Counted from the stretch's first letter, positions 51,181-60,215 are shown. The stretch is 64,000 nucleotides of DNA from Shouchella clausii (GCF_002250115.1 NZ_CP019985.1:1798001-1862000), one strand, 5' to 3'. Translations and numbers: made by a program. The notes: generated from the sequence alone by a model not told the origin.

Positions 51181-51211
51181 GGAAACACACCGAATGTGTA
51201 GGTGTGTTTCC
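51181..51211. terminator. Stem-loop after paralogue 2
   Basis: Perfect 11-bp stem GGAAACACACC / GGTGTGTTTCC with loop GAATGTGTA, preceded by AAAA but lacking a T run on the + strand. Confidence 0.5.
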
Positions 51212-51423
51212 CAATACATTTAACATCTGAATTTTTACGAAAAAATAAGTGAATTAAATATAACGGGTTTTATGGCTTAGCGTTAGCAGTTGTATCACAA
51301 ATCGCAATGAATTACATACATAGCAATATGGGACAGAGGATACTAAGTGCTTCCTGAAGATGGAACTAAGTATACAAGTTTGATAATACACTTCCCTGTC
51401 ATTAAAGGGAGGGGGACAGTAAT

Positions 51424-51882
51424 GTGAAAAAGTTGATATATTGCTTATCCTTATTGATATTGGTAGGGTGCAGAACTATTACCGAAGAGGACTTGATTGG
51501 TGGTACGTGGGTAGCGACCTCGGGCTATGTTGATGGAGAGGCAACGGGAGAGCCTGATTGTGGCCAGTTTGCTTTAGGAATGCGGTTTGTGGATGAAAAA
51601 ACCCTTTTTGCAGGGGAACCCGGTGAAGAAGAGGCGTTTGAATATGAGATTCGGGACGAAATAGATTCTTACGGCAAAGAGCGTCGTTTCATTGAATTTT
51701 TTAATGTAACCCGTAAAGAGGAGGCACTCAAAGAGAAATCCGAGGATGAAGTGCCAAAGGGAATGTATTCTTTCGGCTCGTTTGCGATTGAAATGGACGG
51801 AAAGGATGCCTTTGATATGGAGGTACTTCCAGGGAAATCAAAGGGGAGTCATTGCTACATGGAACGTCAGGAGAGGGAGTGA
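51424..51882 (+). CDS. Small lipoprotein, unrelated to its neighbours
   Basis: 152 residues from a GTG (AAAGGGAGGGGGACAGTAAT upstream). Signal MKKLIYCLSLLILVGC with lipobox LVGC (Cys 16). The mature domain begins ITEEDLIGGTWVATSGYVDG and has strands FALGMRFVDEKTLFAG and RRFIEFFNVT, reminiscent of a small lipocalin-like barrel; two cysteines (PDCGQF, SHCYME) could pair. Set between immunity paralogues 2 and 3, so it may be part of the same defence cassette or an independent gene. No family recognised. Confidence 0.6.
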   Translation: MKKLIYCLSLLILVGCRTITEEDLIGGTWVATSGYVDGEATGEPDCGQFALGMRFVDEKTLFAGEPGEEEAFEYEIRDEIDSYGKERRFIEFFNVTRKEEALKEKSEDEVPKGMYSFGSFAIEMDGKDAFDMEVLPGKSKGSHCYMERQERE

Positions 51883-51952
51883 CGTTCCTGTATCTACATG
51901 AAGCAATAAGGTTGGTTCATTTAACGTTGAAATGAACGAAAGGACGATCCAG

Positions 51953-52744
51953 ATGAAAAGAGGCGGACGGAACGCCTTTGTCTATATGTTTTTTGGACTG
52001 TTGATTTTTACGTCAGCGTGCAGTATGGTCGCTGAAGATGAGGATAAGACGAGAGAAGAAGCAATTATTGCCCAAGCGATCGCGCAAGCCGAATTGGTAA
52101 ACTCTTATGAAATCGAGGGAGGAGTTTTTAATGATATTACCTGGGAAGATGGAAGAATGGAATACACATATTATTTGTTTTCGGCGATCGAGACTTCCGA
52201 ACCCCAACGTACACATGCTCATTTAGAAGAAAAACAGGGAGATGGAGACACAGAGATCACTTTGAGTACAGAGGAAATTTACGAGAAAGGAGAGGACATC
52301 TATGTCAATTCTGATGGTGAAGGCTGGAAAAAAACGAGTAACTCAGCGAATTATGAATATGAGATGACAGAACATGAAGTGGCAATTAGGTTGTTGGACA
52401 GAATAGAGAACCTGGAAGGCGTAAACGTTGAAAAGACGGATGAGACTTATGAATTTAGCTACTATGAAGCCGATGAAACAATTTATGATATCTATAAGCC
52501 AACTTCTTCCGAAACTGTGAACGGTACAACTTTTGTGGAGACTGGAAGTCCAAAAGCGTCTTTGGCAATTGATCAAACTGATTACACGATACGGGAATAT
52601 ACAATCAAATTTTTTTATGAAGATGAGGCGGGGAGCTCAGCAGAGAGTGTACTTACAGTAGAATACCATTTTTACAATATTAATGAGATTGAAGACATTG
52701 AAATTCCAGATGAAGTCATTAAAGAAGCGGAACAAAACGAATAG
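51953..52744 (+). CDS. Lipoprotein, putative LXG immunity protein (paralogue 3)
   Basis: 263 residues from the ATG at 51953 (GAAAGGACGATCCAG upstream); an in-frame ATG seven codons earlier has no ribosome site. N terminus KRGGRNAFVYMFFGLLIFTS with lipobox TSAC, near-identical to paralogue 2 at the signal peptide. The C-terminal family block is present (IREYTIKFFYEDEAGSSAES ... IPDEVIKEAEQNE). Last gene of the cassette; a terminator lies 100 bp downstream. Confidence 0.66.
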   Translation: MKRGGRNAFVYMFFGLLIFTSACSMVAEDEDKTREEAIIAQAIAQAELVNSYEIEGGVFNDITWEDGRMEYTYYLFSAIETSEPQRTHAHLEEKQGDGDTEITLSTEEIYEKGEDIYVNSDGEGWKKTSNSANYEYEMTEHEVAIRLLDRIENLEGVNVEKTDETYEFSYYEADETIYDIYKPTSSETVNGTTFVETGSPKASLAIDQTDYTIREYTIKFFYEDEAGSSAESVLTVEYHFYNINEIEDIEIPDEVIKEAEQNE

Positions 52745-52845
52745 CAAAAATGAAGACGCGATACATAGGGAGTAAGGCTAACAGCCTGCTAAAAGAAGTC
52801 ACTTGAAAGGTCAACCAATGGCGAAATCGCATCTCCGGCCAACAA

Positions 52846-52877
52846 AAAAACGCACCAAGTCGGTATGGTGCGTTTTT
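52846..52877. terminator. Bidirectional terminator
   Basis: Stem AAAAACGCACCA / TGGTGCGTTTTT with loop AGTCGGTA, between the lipoprotein cassette and leftward ydbT. Confidence 0.88.
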
Positions 52878-52969
52878 CCGTTAGATTTAGTGGCTACGCG
52901 ATCCTGCCTACACTGTTATTCTTCAGCAGTGTTTTAAACATCACTTATTGTTGGTAGGTAAGTTTACCG

Positions 52970-54508
52970 CTATGAACAAGTTTCCCCGCTGTATGGTTGC
53001 TTTTCAACGGTAATGTCATCTTCCCGTCCTCTGTACCATTGTAAAAATAAGTGGGCCAGTTCGACCGGCACATCATCGATTCCTGAATGGCGCACGGGAT
53101 TTCCTCGATTGGTTGTCTCAATCGAGGCGAGACCCAACCTTTTTTGGAGGACGTTTCGAGTGATCTTTGCTTTAATAACTTTTTCTCGTTTTGAGACGAA
53201 TAAAGAGGTCGTGAACGCGCCTGTTTTAAACTGGATAAAATGGTCGTTGATCGCATAGCGGGTATGGAAAAAATCGAACAACCTTGCGATCAATAGATAA
53301 ACCAAAAGGGCTGCTGATACGATTATCCAGGACTGCTCTATATTGAAAATGGCAGGTTTAAAGTAAAATAAAGCACCGGTGGCAAGGAGCCAGAACCAAC
53401 TTGGCCGCAATATGCGGAGCCACAAGGATTTTGTTGGAAGACGAGTCATTTCTGTTGTAATCGTGTAGGACGGTAACATGTCTGATATCATCTCATAGGC
53501 TTTGTTTACTGGGAGAAACGGATAGAGCGTATTTTTTTCGAGTGCCTCTTCTCCAGAACGTAGCCCCCCGGCACTTGTTAGTTTGACTTCTGCAAGTCCG
53601 AGGAGTCTTTTTATCATGGACTGTTCTATTTCAATGGCTTGTACCTTGTCTTTGGCAATGGAAAAGGCAGTTTCGTCGATAACGCCTCTGTTAATGTAAA
53701 TATGATTGGCATCTGAAGCGATTTCGTACTTTCCATACTTCACATACGTTCGAATGAGTCCAAAGATCGTCGAGGCGACTATGAGCACGATGATGATGAC
53801 GGCTACAATCCACCAGGAACTTGCTAGTTTGTTGATCAGTCCTTCTGTCGTATCCTCGACATGAAAAAGATCATTGATTTTAAAATAAAATGAACCAATT
53901 AAAGGAATGAGCACCAAAAAACTTAAAGACGTAGCAGATGCTTTTAGAATGTCTCTTTTTGTCGGTTGGAAATGAATCGTTCGCTCTTGAGCGGGATCCC
54001 TGGGATGCGCTTCTTCGTCATTTGGATCATGTGATGGATGATTCCAACCGTCTAATTCCTCGTCAGTCGCCCTTTTGATGTGTGCTTCTATCTGTTCAGC
54101 TTCTGTTTTTGATAGAACTTCAAATTTTATATTGGCATTTTCCCCTGTCATCGCGATTTCAAAATGAATCGAAGTCCTTTTAAAGATGCGATGGAGGAAC
54201 GAGGTGTGACGGTTGATGTTTTTGATTTTTGAAAACGGAATCGTTTGTTCGGTTTTGCTGAAAAGGCCTTTGTAAAGGTGGAATGACTGATCATCCAATT
54301 CGTATTTATGGGTCACCCATTTATAGATAATCGAGAAAAGGGTCAATCCAACTATGATCCAGAAAGCCATTCGCCCGTATTTGATGAAGGCAGATTCGGA
54401 ACCGGCCATGATGACGTATAAATAAATGACAAAGAAAAAAGCATTCCGTACAAGGTTGATCAAGTGAAAAAGCATCGTATATGGAGAATAACGCTTTGCT
54501 TTTGTCAT
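52970..54508 (-). CDS. ydbT: YdbT-like membrane protein with tandem PH-like (bPH_2) domains
   Basis: 512 residues from an ATG that overlaps the ydbS stop by one base (TAATG). Pairs of membrane helices alternate with bPH_2 domains: first (about 75-150) with LDDQSFHLYKGLFSKTEQTI and FSKIKNINRHTSFLHRIFKR; second (about 255-330) with HIYINRGVIDETAFSIAKDK and VQAIEIEQSMIKRLLGLAEV; third near the C terminus with LFVSKREKVIKAKITRNVLQ and KRLGLASIETTNRGNP. This is the YdbT architecture. YdbS-YdbT pairs have been linked to resistance against membrane-active antimicrobials; mechanism unknown. Confidence 0.86.
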   Translation of the reverse strand: MTKAKRYSPYTMLFHLINLVRNAFFFVIYLYVIMAGSESAFIKYGRMAFWIIVGLTLFSIIYKWVTHKYELDDQSFHLYKGLFSKTEQTIPFSKIKNINRHTSFLHRIFKRTSIHFEIAMTGENANIKFEVLSKTEAEQIEAHIKRATDEELDGWNHPSHDPNDEEAHPRDPAQERTIHFQPTKRDILKASATSLSFLVLIPLIGSFYFKINDLFHVEDTTEGLINKLASSWWIVAVIIIVLIVASTIFGLIRTYVKYGKYEIASDANHIYINRGVIDETAFSIAKDKVQAIEIEQSMIKRLLGLAEVKLTSAGGLRSGEEALEKNTLYPFLPVNKAYEMISDMLPSYTITTEMTRLPTKSLWLRILRPSWFWLLATGALFYFKPAIFNIEQSWIIVSAALLVYLLIARLFDFFHTRYAINDHFIQFKTGAFTTSLFVSKREKVIKAKITRNVLQKRLGLASIETTNRGNPVRHSGIDDVPVELAHLFLQWYRGREDDITVEKQPYSGETCS

Positions 54509-54999
54509 TACTCCACTTCCTTAATTCTTGCATATTGGGCAATTTGATTCCGCAACTCAACTGCCGCTTCTTTTGGCAAGGCAGGTATGGTGTGAGACGA
54601 TCCCATCGTTTCCACGGAAACGGAACAGAGTCCATATTTTCTAAGAAGCGGGCCTTGCTCGGTTGCGACCGATTGGATTTTTGTCATCGGGACAAGTTCA
54701 TGGGTTTCTTTTAGTGCACCTGATTTTAGTTGTAAATATGCTTCATCGACATCATAGCGCCAATGTTTGTAAAGCAAGAAGGGGCGAATCACTGACCAAA
54801 TCCAGCCGATAATCGTTAACACGGTCGCCCCGATTAAGAGCCATCCAACCCATTCTTTCCATAAAAAACGATCATCAAGGTAAAAAAGGATTCCCAAGAT
54901 GATGAGAACGATCATATTGCCAATCGCGTCACTGATAAGCCAAACCTTGATTGCATCCTTCGATAAACGTTTCTGAGGTGCGTTTATGGGGATACTCAA
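54508..54999 (-). CDS. ydbS: YdbS-like membrane protein with PH-like (bPH_2) domain
   Basis: 163 residues from a TTG (ATAGGTGGTGATTGT upstream). Two membrane helices (about 22-42 and 52-72), then one bPH_2 domain with YDVDEAYLQLKSGALKETHE, LVPMTKIQSVATEQGPLLRK and YGLCSVSVETMGSSHTIPAL. Partner of YdbT, encoded directly downstream with a 1-bp overlap. Part of a two-gene operon read away from the CPBP protease gene. Confidence 0.86.
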   Translation of the reverse strand: MSIPINAPQKRLSKDAIKVWLISDAIGNMIVLIILGILFYLDDRFLWKEWVGWLLIGATVLTIIGWIWSVIRPFLLYKHWRYDVDEAYLQLKSGALKETHELVPMTKIQSVATEQGPLLRKYGLCSVSVETMGSSHTIPALPKEAAVELRNQIAQYARIKEVE

Positions 55000-55218
55000 A
55001 CAATCACCACCTATATTCTCTGCCTATTATACATCGCTTTGAGTGATGGTTCATCCATCTTGATATGACTCGCTATTTTTTATAAATTAAAACCCCTTGA
55101 TAGAAATTAGAATCAACTGTGTGTTGATTGGCAATAGACAGTTTAGTAATGCGAATGGATGTATGAATTAGCACAGTAAGCTACTTGTAAATTAGATAGG
55201 TAAAATACCATTTTCCAC

Positions 55219-55252
55219 AAAAAAACACTCAGAATGTTTCACTTCTGAGCGT
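55219..55252 (-). terminator. Terminator of the CPBP gene
   Basis: Read on the minus strand: ACGCTCAGAA / TTCTGAGTGT stem with loop GTGAAACA, followed by a run of T. Confidence 0.8.
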
Positions 55253-55289
55253 AATTGAAATCAATAAATACTTTTTCAACAATCGCGCC

Positions 55290-56104
55290 CTACTTCAGTA
55301 GACCGCTTAAATTATCATTTCTTTTTCTTTTATTTAACACGAGCAGGCTTGTAATTAGAATTAAATTAGCTATGGAAACAATAATACTGCCTTCAAATTT
55401 ATATGTGCCACCTGAAATCAACAAACTTCCTTGAAAAGTATTGATTAGAAGGTTTGGATAATCACCTGCTAAAGAAACGCCACCCAATATAATTGCCCCA
55501 ACTGTATTCCAAATGAAATGGATAATTATTGGTGCCACTATTGTTCCTGTATACTCTAAAAGTAACGTTACAAATATGCTCATCGAAATAACATTAATCA
55601 CTGGGATAATCCCTGCTTCAAATGCGCCCCCATGCATCACGGTGAATAAAATTGTTGTTAAAATGGTTGCCACAATAACATTATATTTATGTTTCCATAA
55701 TTGATATAAATACCCTCTTACCAACAATTCCTGCATGGCAACATTCAACAGTGATGCCAAAATCCAAATCCATATGTAATCAACACTGTTTTGACCCTGT
55801 ATATTCATAGTTTTTGTAAGTAAGAAGACAGTTACTACACTCCCTAACCACAAGACACCTAAAACAATACCTATTAAAGAACTTTTTAAGAATCTTGGAG
55901 CTACAGGAATTGTAATTTTACACTTTTCTACAATAAAAACGAAGACAACTGACAATAAAACCACTACCACAAGTGGTGTAAACTCCCACCATAACCGTAA
56001 AAACGCCTGACTGTTTGTATGTATATCAGGCGTAAATGATATTAAAATGGCCCAACTCAAAAAAATATAATGGTTTTTAAAATGGTACTGGCTAACTTTT
56101 TCAT
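55290..56104 (-). CDS. CPBP-family intramembrane metalloprotease, frame broken at a T7 tract near the 5' end
   Basis: The main open frame (55290-56060) encodes an eight-helix-type CPBP/Abi protease: EELLVRGYLYQLW (Glu-Glu and Arg motif), TTILFTVMHGGAFEAG (His) and IIHFIWNTVGA (His-x3-Asn). It has no proper start; the only candidate is a TTG without ribosome site. A perfect start lies upstream at 56104 (AAAGAGGAATTAATA before ATG) and opens MKKLASTILKTIIFF, which stops after a run of seven T. One extra T would fuse it exactly to LSWAILISFTPDI. So the gene is frameshifted or phase-variable, or this is a sequencing error. Confidence 0.75.
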
Positions 56105-56231
56105 TATTAATTCCTCTTTTCTACCTAAGACAAACTGTGCAGTAATCTTTGCTGAATATCATACTTTTAATAGCTTAACACAAAAACAATATTTCTCTAA
56201 AATGGATAGCAAAAAGTACTGAGGAATAAGG

Positions 56232-56340
56232 GGAACCGTCAAAGTCAACCAAATGCCTGAACAGGAAGAACGGATCAAGAGATGTAAAGAAACCCAAAAA
56301 CTTGCGATGGAGAACGATATTTTAAAGCGAGCCGATCAGC
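56232..56340 (+). pseudogene. Remnant of an IS3-family orfA
   Basis: A short frame without start reads VNQMPEQEERIKRCKETQKL, then AMENDILKRA, matching the C-terminal MENDILKQA end of OrfA proteins such as the one at 46203. Nothing of orfB follows. It runs straight into unrelated sequence. Confidence 0.6.
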
Positions 56341-56346
56341 ATAGTC

Positions 56347-56851
56347 ATGGTCTTTATCAGCGGATGGACGCTTGGAGCGACAGGGAACGCGGTGATGGAT
56401 GAACCGATTAAAATTAGCCAATTACTAGAAGCCGCTATTGCTTACGTGCTAGCCCTTTTTGCCATCATTGGCCTCGAGGCTCTCTTTGTCGGGGTCTTCC
56501 CACGAGCGACCATAGGATTAAAAATATATATAGAAGCAAATGAGGAAAACAAGCCCTTGAAGGCAAGAGTTCTCTATATGTGTCGCACTCTATGTGGTTG
56601 TATCGATTGAAATTGGCTCAGGCTTTAGTATCTCATTCTTTGCAAGTCGGTGGATGTTGAAATTGGGAACAGGTGGTGCGCCTGATAACTTATGCCGATT
56701 TATCCATTTAAAAAGTGCAGAACCTGTAAAGGATATAACAGAGTTCTGCACTTTATTGATAGTTGAGGCAACCTGGACAGTTACGATTGTTTATAATTCA
56801 ATGCTCGGCATAAGTAGGGGCAGGAGGCCCGCTGAAGGAAGAGGTTGTTGA
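56347..56851 (+). pseudogene. Decayed membrane-protein gene (RDD-like)
   Basis: Two overlapping frames look like one broken gene. The first (56347-56610) has hydrophobic segments IAYVLALFAIIGLEALFVGV and the RDD-like PRATIGLKIYIEANEENKPL before running off frame at about 56575. The second frame then carries VALYVVVSIEIGSGFSISFF and on to a C terminus with LIVEATWTVTIVYNSMLG. The 5' end abuts the orfA remnant, so insertion probably truncated it. Assignment to RDD rests on the short P-x-x-T-I-G-L-K motif only. Confidence 0.42.
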
Positions 56852-56866
56852 TTGAAATCCTCCTGC
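56817..56866 (-). terminator. Possible terminator of the GH4 operon
   Basis: GGGCAGGAGG / CCTCCTGCCC inverted repeat with a 30-base loop, 20 bp past the GH4 stop. No T run. Confidence 0.4.
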
Positions 56867-56885
56867 CCAGAAAGGGGGAATCTCA

Positions 56886-58202
56886 CTAGTGGAATTGGGG
56901 CAAATCCGTTTTGTGCGCTTCTAGCATTTCATCCAATATTTCTTTTGCCTTTACGTCGCTCGTAATTAGCGGGTTGATGCAAAGAGCCAGTAATGCTTGT
57001 TCATAAGAACCTGTAACGGCCGCTTCAATCGCTACTAACTCAAACGATTTGATTTGTTGGATAAGGCCATTGATCGAGTATGGAAGTTCCCCTACAGCTA
57101 ATGGAATAGGCCCCTGCTTTGTGACAATGCAGTTAACTTCAACGATTGTATCATTAGGGAGATTGGTAATCGCCCCTTCATTGCGGGTGTTGAGTGTTTG
57201 GACATCCCCTTTATCGTTGTAAATGGAAGAAATTAAATTACACGCAGCATCACTGTAATAAGCGCCTCCGCGTTTTTCGAGCTGTGGTGGCTTTATGTCA
57301 AGGGCAGGGTCTTTATAGAGTTCGAACAATTCATCTTCTAATTGCTTAACGACTTCGGCGCGTGTCTTACCTTGTTTAAACTCTTCCAATTCCTTTTGTA
57401 AGATTTCGTTCGTTTTGTAATAATAGCGATGATACGGGCTCGGTATGCAGCCAAGCGCCTTCATAAACGCTTTCTCCCAAGGGAGTGGGATGATGTTTTT
57501 CATTGTTACTTCATGAGCGGGATCTGTTACTAAGTCGATGACGTCATTCAATCTCGATTCACCATTTACATGGACGTCAAGGCCGTAGGACATATGGTTT
57601 AGCCCAGCAAATGTGATCGCCAATTGGTCAGGGGGGACGTCTAATAATGTCGCTATGGTCATTTTCGTGTTGATCGGTACATTGCAGACGCCGATGATTT
57701 TTTTGTGTTGACTATATTTCATGACCGCTTCTGTGACGATCCCAGCAGGGTTGGTAAAGTTGATGAGCCACGCATTTGGGCATAGTTCGTGCATTTGTTC
57801 GGCGATCTCTAATAAGACGGGAATGGTTCGGAGTGCTTTAAATAAACCACCTGCCCCATTTGTTTCCTGGCCGATCATCCCGTGTTTTAATGGAATGCGT
57901 TCGTCTTTAATCCGAGCCTCTAATAAGCCAACACGCATTTGTGTTGTAACAAAATCGGCGTCTTTTAATGCTTCTTTTCGGTCAAAGGTTGTATAAATAG
58001 TTATGGGAAGGCCCGCCTTTTTCACCATTCGCTTCGCCAAGTTTCCGACAATCTCCAGTTTTTCTTTTCCTTTTTCTATATCAACTAGCCACAGTTCACG
58101 AACGGGAAGTTCTTTATGGCGCTTTATTAATCCTTCAACGAATTCAGGTGTATAACTCGATCCCCCGCCAATCGTTACAATTTTAATGCCTTTCTTACCC
58201 AA
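56886..58202 (-). CDS. Glycoside hydrolase family 4, 6-phospho-beta-glucosidase type
   Basis: 438 residues from the TTG at 58202 (GGAGGCGATCTGC upstream); an upstream reading adds seven unconvincing residues. GH4 signatures: IKIVTIGGGSSYTPEFVEGL (NAD-binding, GGGS-Y-TPE), NFTNPAGIVTEAVMKYSQ, IGVCNVPIN (Cys metal ligand) and FAGLNHMSYGL (His). The family uses NAD and a divalent metal in a redox-elimination mechanism on 6-phospho-glycosides. The sequence is of the LicH/CelF side rather than alpha-galactosidase. Encoded last in the PTS operon; it would split the disaccharide phosphate in the cytoplasm. Confidence 0.9.
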   Translation of the reverse strand: MGKKGIKIVTIGGGSSYTPEFVEGLIKRHKELPVRELWLVDIEKGKEKLEIVGNLAKRMVKKAGLPITIYTTFDRKEALKDADFVTTQMRVGLLEARIKDERIPLKHGMIGQETNGAGGLFKALRTIPVLLEIAEQMHELCPNAWLINFTNPAGIVTEAVMKYSQHKKIIGVCNVPINTKMTIATLLDVPPDQLAITFAGLNHMSYGLDVHVNGESRLNDVIDLVTDPAHEVTMKNIIPLPWEKAFMKALGCIPSPYHRYYYKTNEILQKELEEFKQGKTRAEVVKQLEDELFELYKDPALDIKPPQLEKRGGAYYSDAACNLISSIYNDKGDVQTLNTRNEGAITNLPNDTIVEVNCIVTKQGPIPLAVGELPYSINGLIQQIKSFELVAIEAAVTGSYEQALLALCINPLITSDVKAKEILDEMLEAHKTDLPQFH

Positions 58203-58500
58203 GCAGATCGCCTCCAAACACAAACGTCATTAATGCGCTCGTAGCAAAGCCGACAATAATGGCGATGCGTATTCTTTGTCTATTTAATCGTTTGTCAGTT
58301 GTTTTTCCGTCAATTTTCGTTAGCACAATGCCTATTCCAATAGCTGCAGAAATTCCTGCGCTTAGAAAGGCACTCATCGTTTCAGAAAGGTGAATGTATT
58401 TGAGTGGAATGGAAAGGAGAAGCATTCCGAAAAACAAGATCAACATAAAGACGAAAACACCTTTAGGGCTTATGCGAGGAATTAATCTTGATTGCTCCAC
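58195..58500 (-). CDS. Small membrane protein of the PTS operon
   Basis: 101 residues, three membrane helices (about 14-33, 42-60, 77-95), with a basic cytoplasmic loop TKIDGKTTDKRLNRQRIRIA. Ribosome site TAGGAGGTTGTCTTGTG upstream. No family recognised. It overlaps the GH4 gene by 8 bp and follows the IIC gene, so it is a true member of the sugar operon; possibly an accessory to the permease. Confidence 0.62.
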   Translation of the reverse strand: MEQSRLIPRISPKGVFVFMLILFFGMLLLSIPLKYIHLSETMSAFLSAGISAAIGIGIVLTKIDGKTTDKRLNRQRIRIAIIVGFATSALMTFVFGGDLLG

Positions 58501-58558
58501 AAGACAACCTCCTAATGACCTAATGAGGGGATCGGAAGGATCCCCTCAGGCCCGTATT

Positions 58559-59827
58559 TTATTGCTCTTCGTTTTGTTCCATAGCAAGCATTTTTTTGTC
58601 GTAGATACGTAGAAATGGCAAATAAATCACGACAGATATGGCAAGGTTTACTAGGACAAGAATAATGGAACGCCAGTCGCCACCCGTCGCTAAATAGGCG
58701 CCTATTGGGGCCGGGAGTGTCCACGGTGCTTTTATAAATGTAGGCGATACAAGGCCAACAGAAGTCGCTAAATAGGCAATGACGGCTGTAATGATTGGCG
58801 TGATAATAAACGGAATCACTAAAATCGGATTTAATACGATAGGCAAACCAAAAATAACGGGTTCATTAATATTAAAAATACTTGGTACGGCAACGGTTCT
58901 ACCTAGACTTTTTAAATACTTGGACCGTGCAAAAATCAACATGACAATGACTAGGCCTAACGTTGCGCCGGAGCCGCCAATCCATATAAACCATTGATAT
59001 AAAGGTTCTGGGGCGATATGCGGAAGTTCACTTGCGCCTGATGCGACAGCTTCGCCATTTTTTAATAAGTATGTTTCCCATAGTGGGCGGGCAACGGAAC
59101 CGACAACGGACACACCGTGAATCCCGAAAGACCAGAAAAATGTAATTAAAAATACGGGTACTAATACCCCAAATAAACTATCGCCAGCTGTAACGAGTGG
59201 GACTGTTAATTTCTCCACAAGGGCATGCAAATTGACGCCCATAATGATCGTGATGAGTGTCATGAGCATAATCACAATCGCCACAGGTATGAGCGCTTCG
59301 AATGAACGACTGACGGACGCGGGCACTGCCTCGGGAAGCCGAATTGTTATATTTCTTTGTTTACATATCCTAAAGATTTCGACAGAAAGAATCGAAACGA
59401 TGATCGTTACGAAAAGCCCACTTCCACCTAGATATTGCATCGGCAGCACAAAGCCTAACTCTTCGACAACAGAGGGAGTAATGGTCAACAGCAAGGAAGC
59501 GACTGCGATTTGACCACCAGACAATGGGTCGACTTTATAAGATTGTGCCAAGTTATAGCCGATGCCGAACGCCACGTATAACGACATAATAAACATGGTC
59601 ATTCGATAAGGAATTAAGATTTGATCGGCGTTTTCCGTCGCCCATTGAGTTATTCCCCACGATTCGGGCAACGGAGGGAACGCAATAATTAAGAAGAATG
59701 AACCGACGATAATAAATGGCAAGGAGGAGACAACTCCATCGCGTACAGCTAAAAGATGCCGCTGTTCCGCGAGCCTTGCCATCGGGTTAGATACTCTCTT
59801 TTCCAAGAAATCAATGAATTTCCCCAT
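58559..59827 (-). CDS. PTS lactose/cellobiose-family IIC permease
   Basis: 422 residues, about ten membrane helices. EIIC signatures: N-terminal FIDFLEKRVSNPMARLAEQR, the interface SLPFIIVGSFFLI, TFFWSFGIHGVSVVGSVARP and the sugar-site region VPSIFNINEPVIFGLPIVLN. It imports a disaccharide while phosphorylating it, with IIB (59852) and IIA (60347). Substrate is probably a beta-linked glucoside or amino-sugar disaccharide, judged from the GH4, MupG-like and kinase genes nearby. Confidence 0.93.
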   Translation of the reverse strand: MGKFIDFLEKRVSNPMARLAEQRHLLAVRDGVVSSLPFIIVGSFFLIIAFPPLPESWGITQWATENADQILIPYRMTMFIMSLYVAFGIGYNLAQSYKVDPLSGGQIAVASLLLTITPSVVEELGFVLPMQYLGGSGLFVTIIVSILSVEIFRICKQRNITIRLPEAVPASVSRSFEALIPVAIVIMLMTLITIIMGVNLHALVEKLTVPLVTAGDSLFGVLVPVFLITFFWSFGIHGVSVVGSVARPLWETYLLKNGEAVASGASELPHIAPEPLYQWFIWIGGSGATLGLVIVMLIFARSKYLKSLGRTVAVPSIFNINEPVIFGLPIVLNPILVIPFIITPIITAVIAYLATSVGLVSPTFIKAPWTLPAPIGAYLATGGDWRSIILVLVNLAISVVIYLPFLRIYDKKMLAMEQNEEQ

Positions 59828-59851
59828 GACGTTAGCCTCTCTTTTTCTTCT

Positions 59852-60160
59852 TTATTTCACTAATTCTTGAAGCGTTTTCAACAATGTCGGTCCGCCGAGT
59901 GGCGTATAGGCTTGGGGTGGAATTGGCCCACAAGGAACCCCGTGTGCATCCGCTTCTTTTTTAATGTTGTCAAAACGATGTTTGATTTGCGGCGCCACCA
60001 TCACGACATCCCAGTTGTTTTCTAGCTCCGCTGCCACTTCACTTGAGCCAATCGCTTTTACTTCCAGGGCTTGTCCATGTTTTTCTGCTTCTTTCTTCAG
60101 GGTGTTGACGACGATCGCGCTAGACATGCCACCAGAACATACAAACAATACTTTTGTCAT
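59852..60160 (-). CDS. PTS lactose/cellobiose-family IIB protein
   Basis: 102 residues from the ATG at 60160 (GAAGGAGATGATTGGAA upstream; a TTG two codons earlier is possible). The phosphorylated cysteine is in VLFVCSGGMSSAIVVNTLKK (residue 8 from this start) and the C-terminal half has VVMVAPQIKHRF and GPIPPQAYTPLGG. Small cytoplasmic protein passing phosphate from IIA to the incoming sugar. First gene of the leftward operon. Confidence 0.93.
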   Translation of the reverse strand: MTKVLFVCSGGMSSAIVVNTLKKEAEKHGQALEVKAIGSSEVAAELENNWDVVMVAPQIKHRFDNIKKEADAHGVPCGPIPPQAYTPLGGPTLLKTLQELVK

Positions 60161-60215
60161 TTCCAATCATCTCCTTCATGATTTTAAACTGTGAAGTTGT
60201 CTTTTGATTGTTTCT

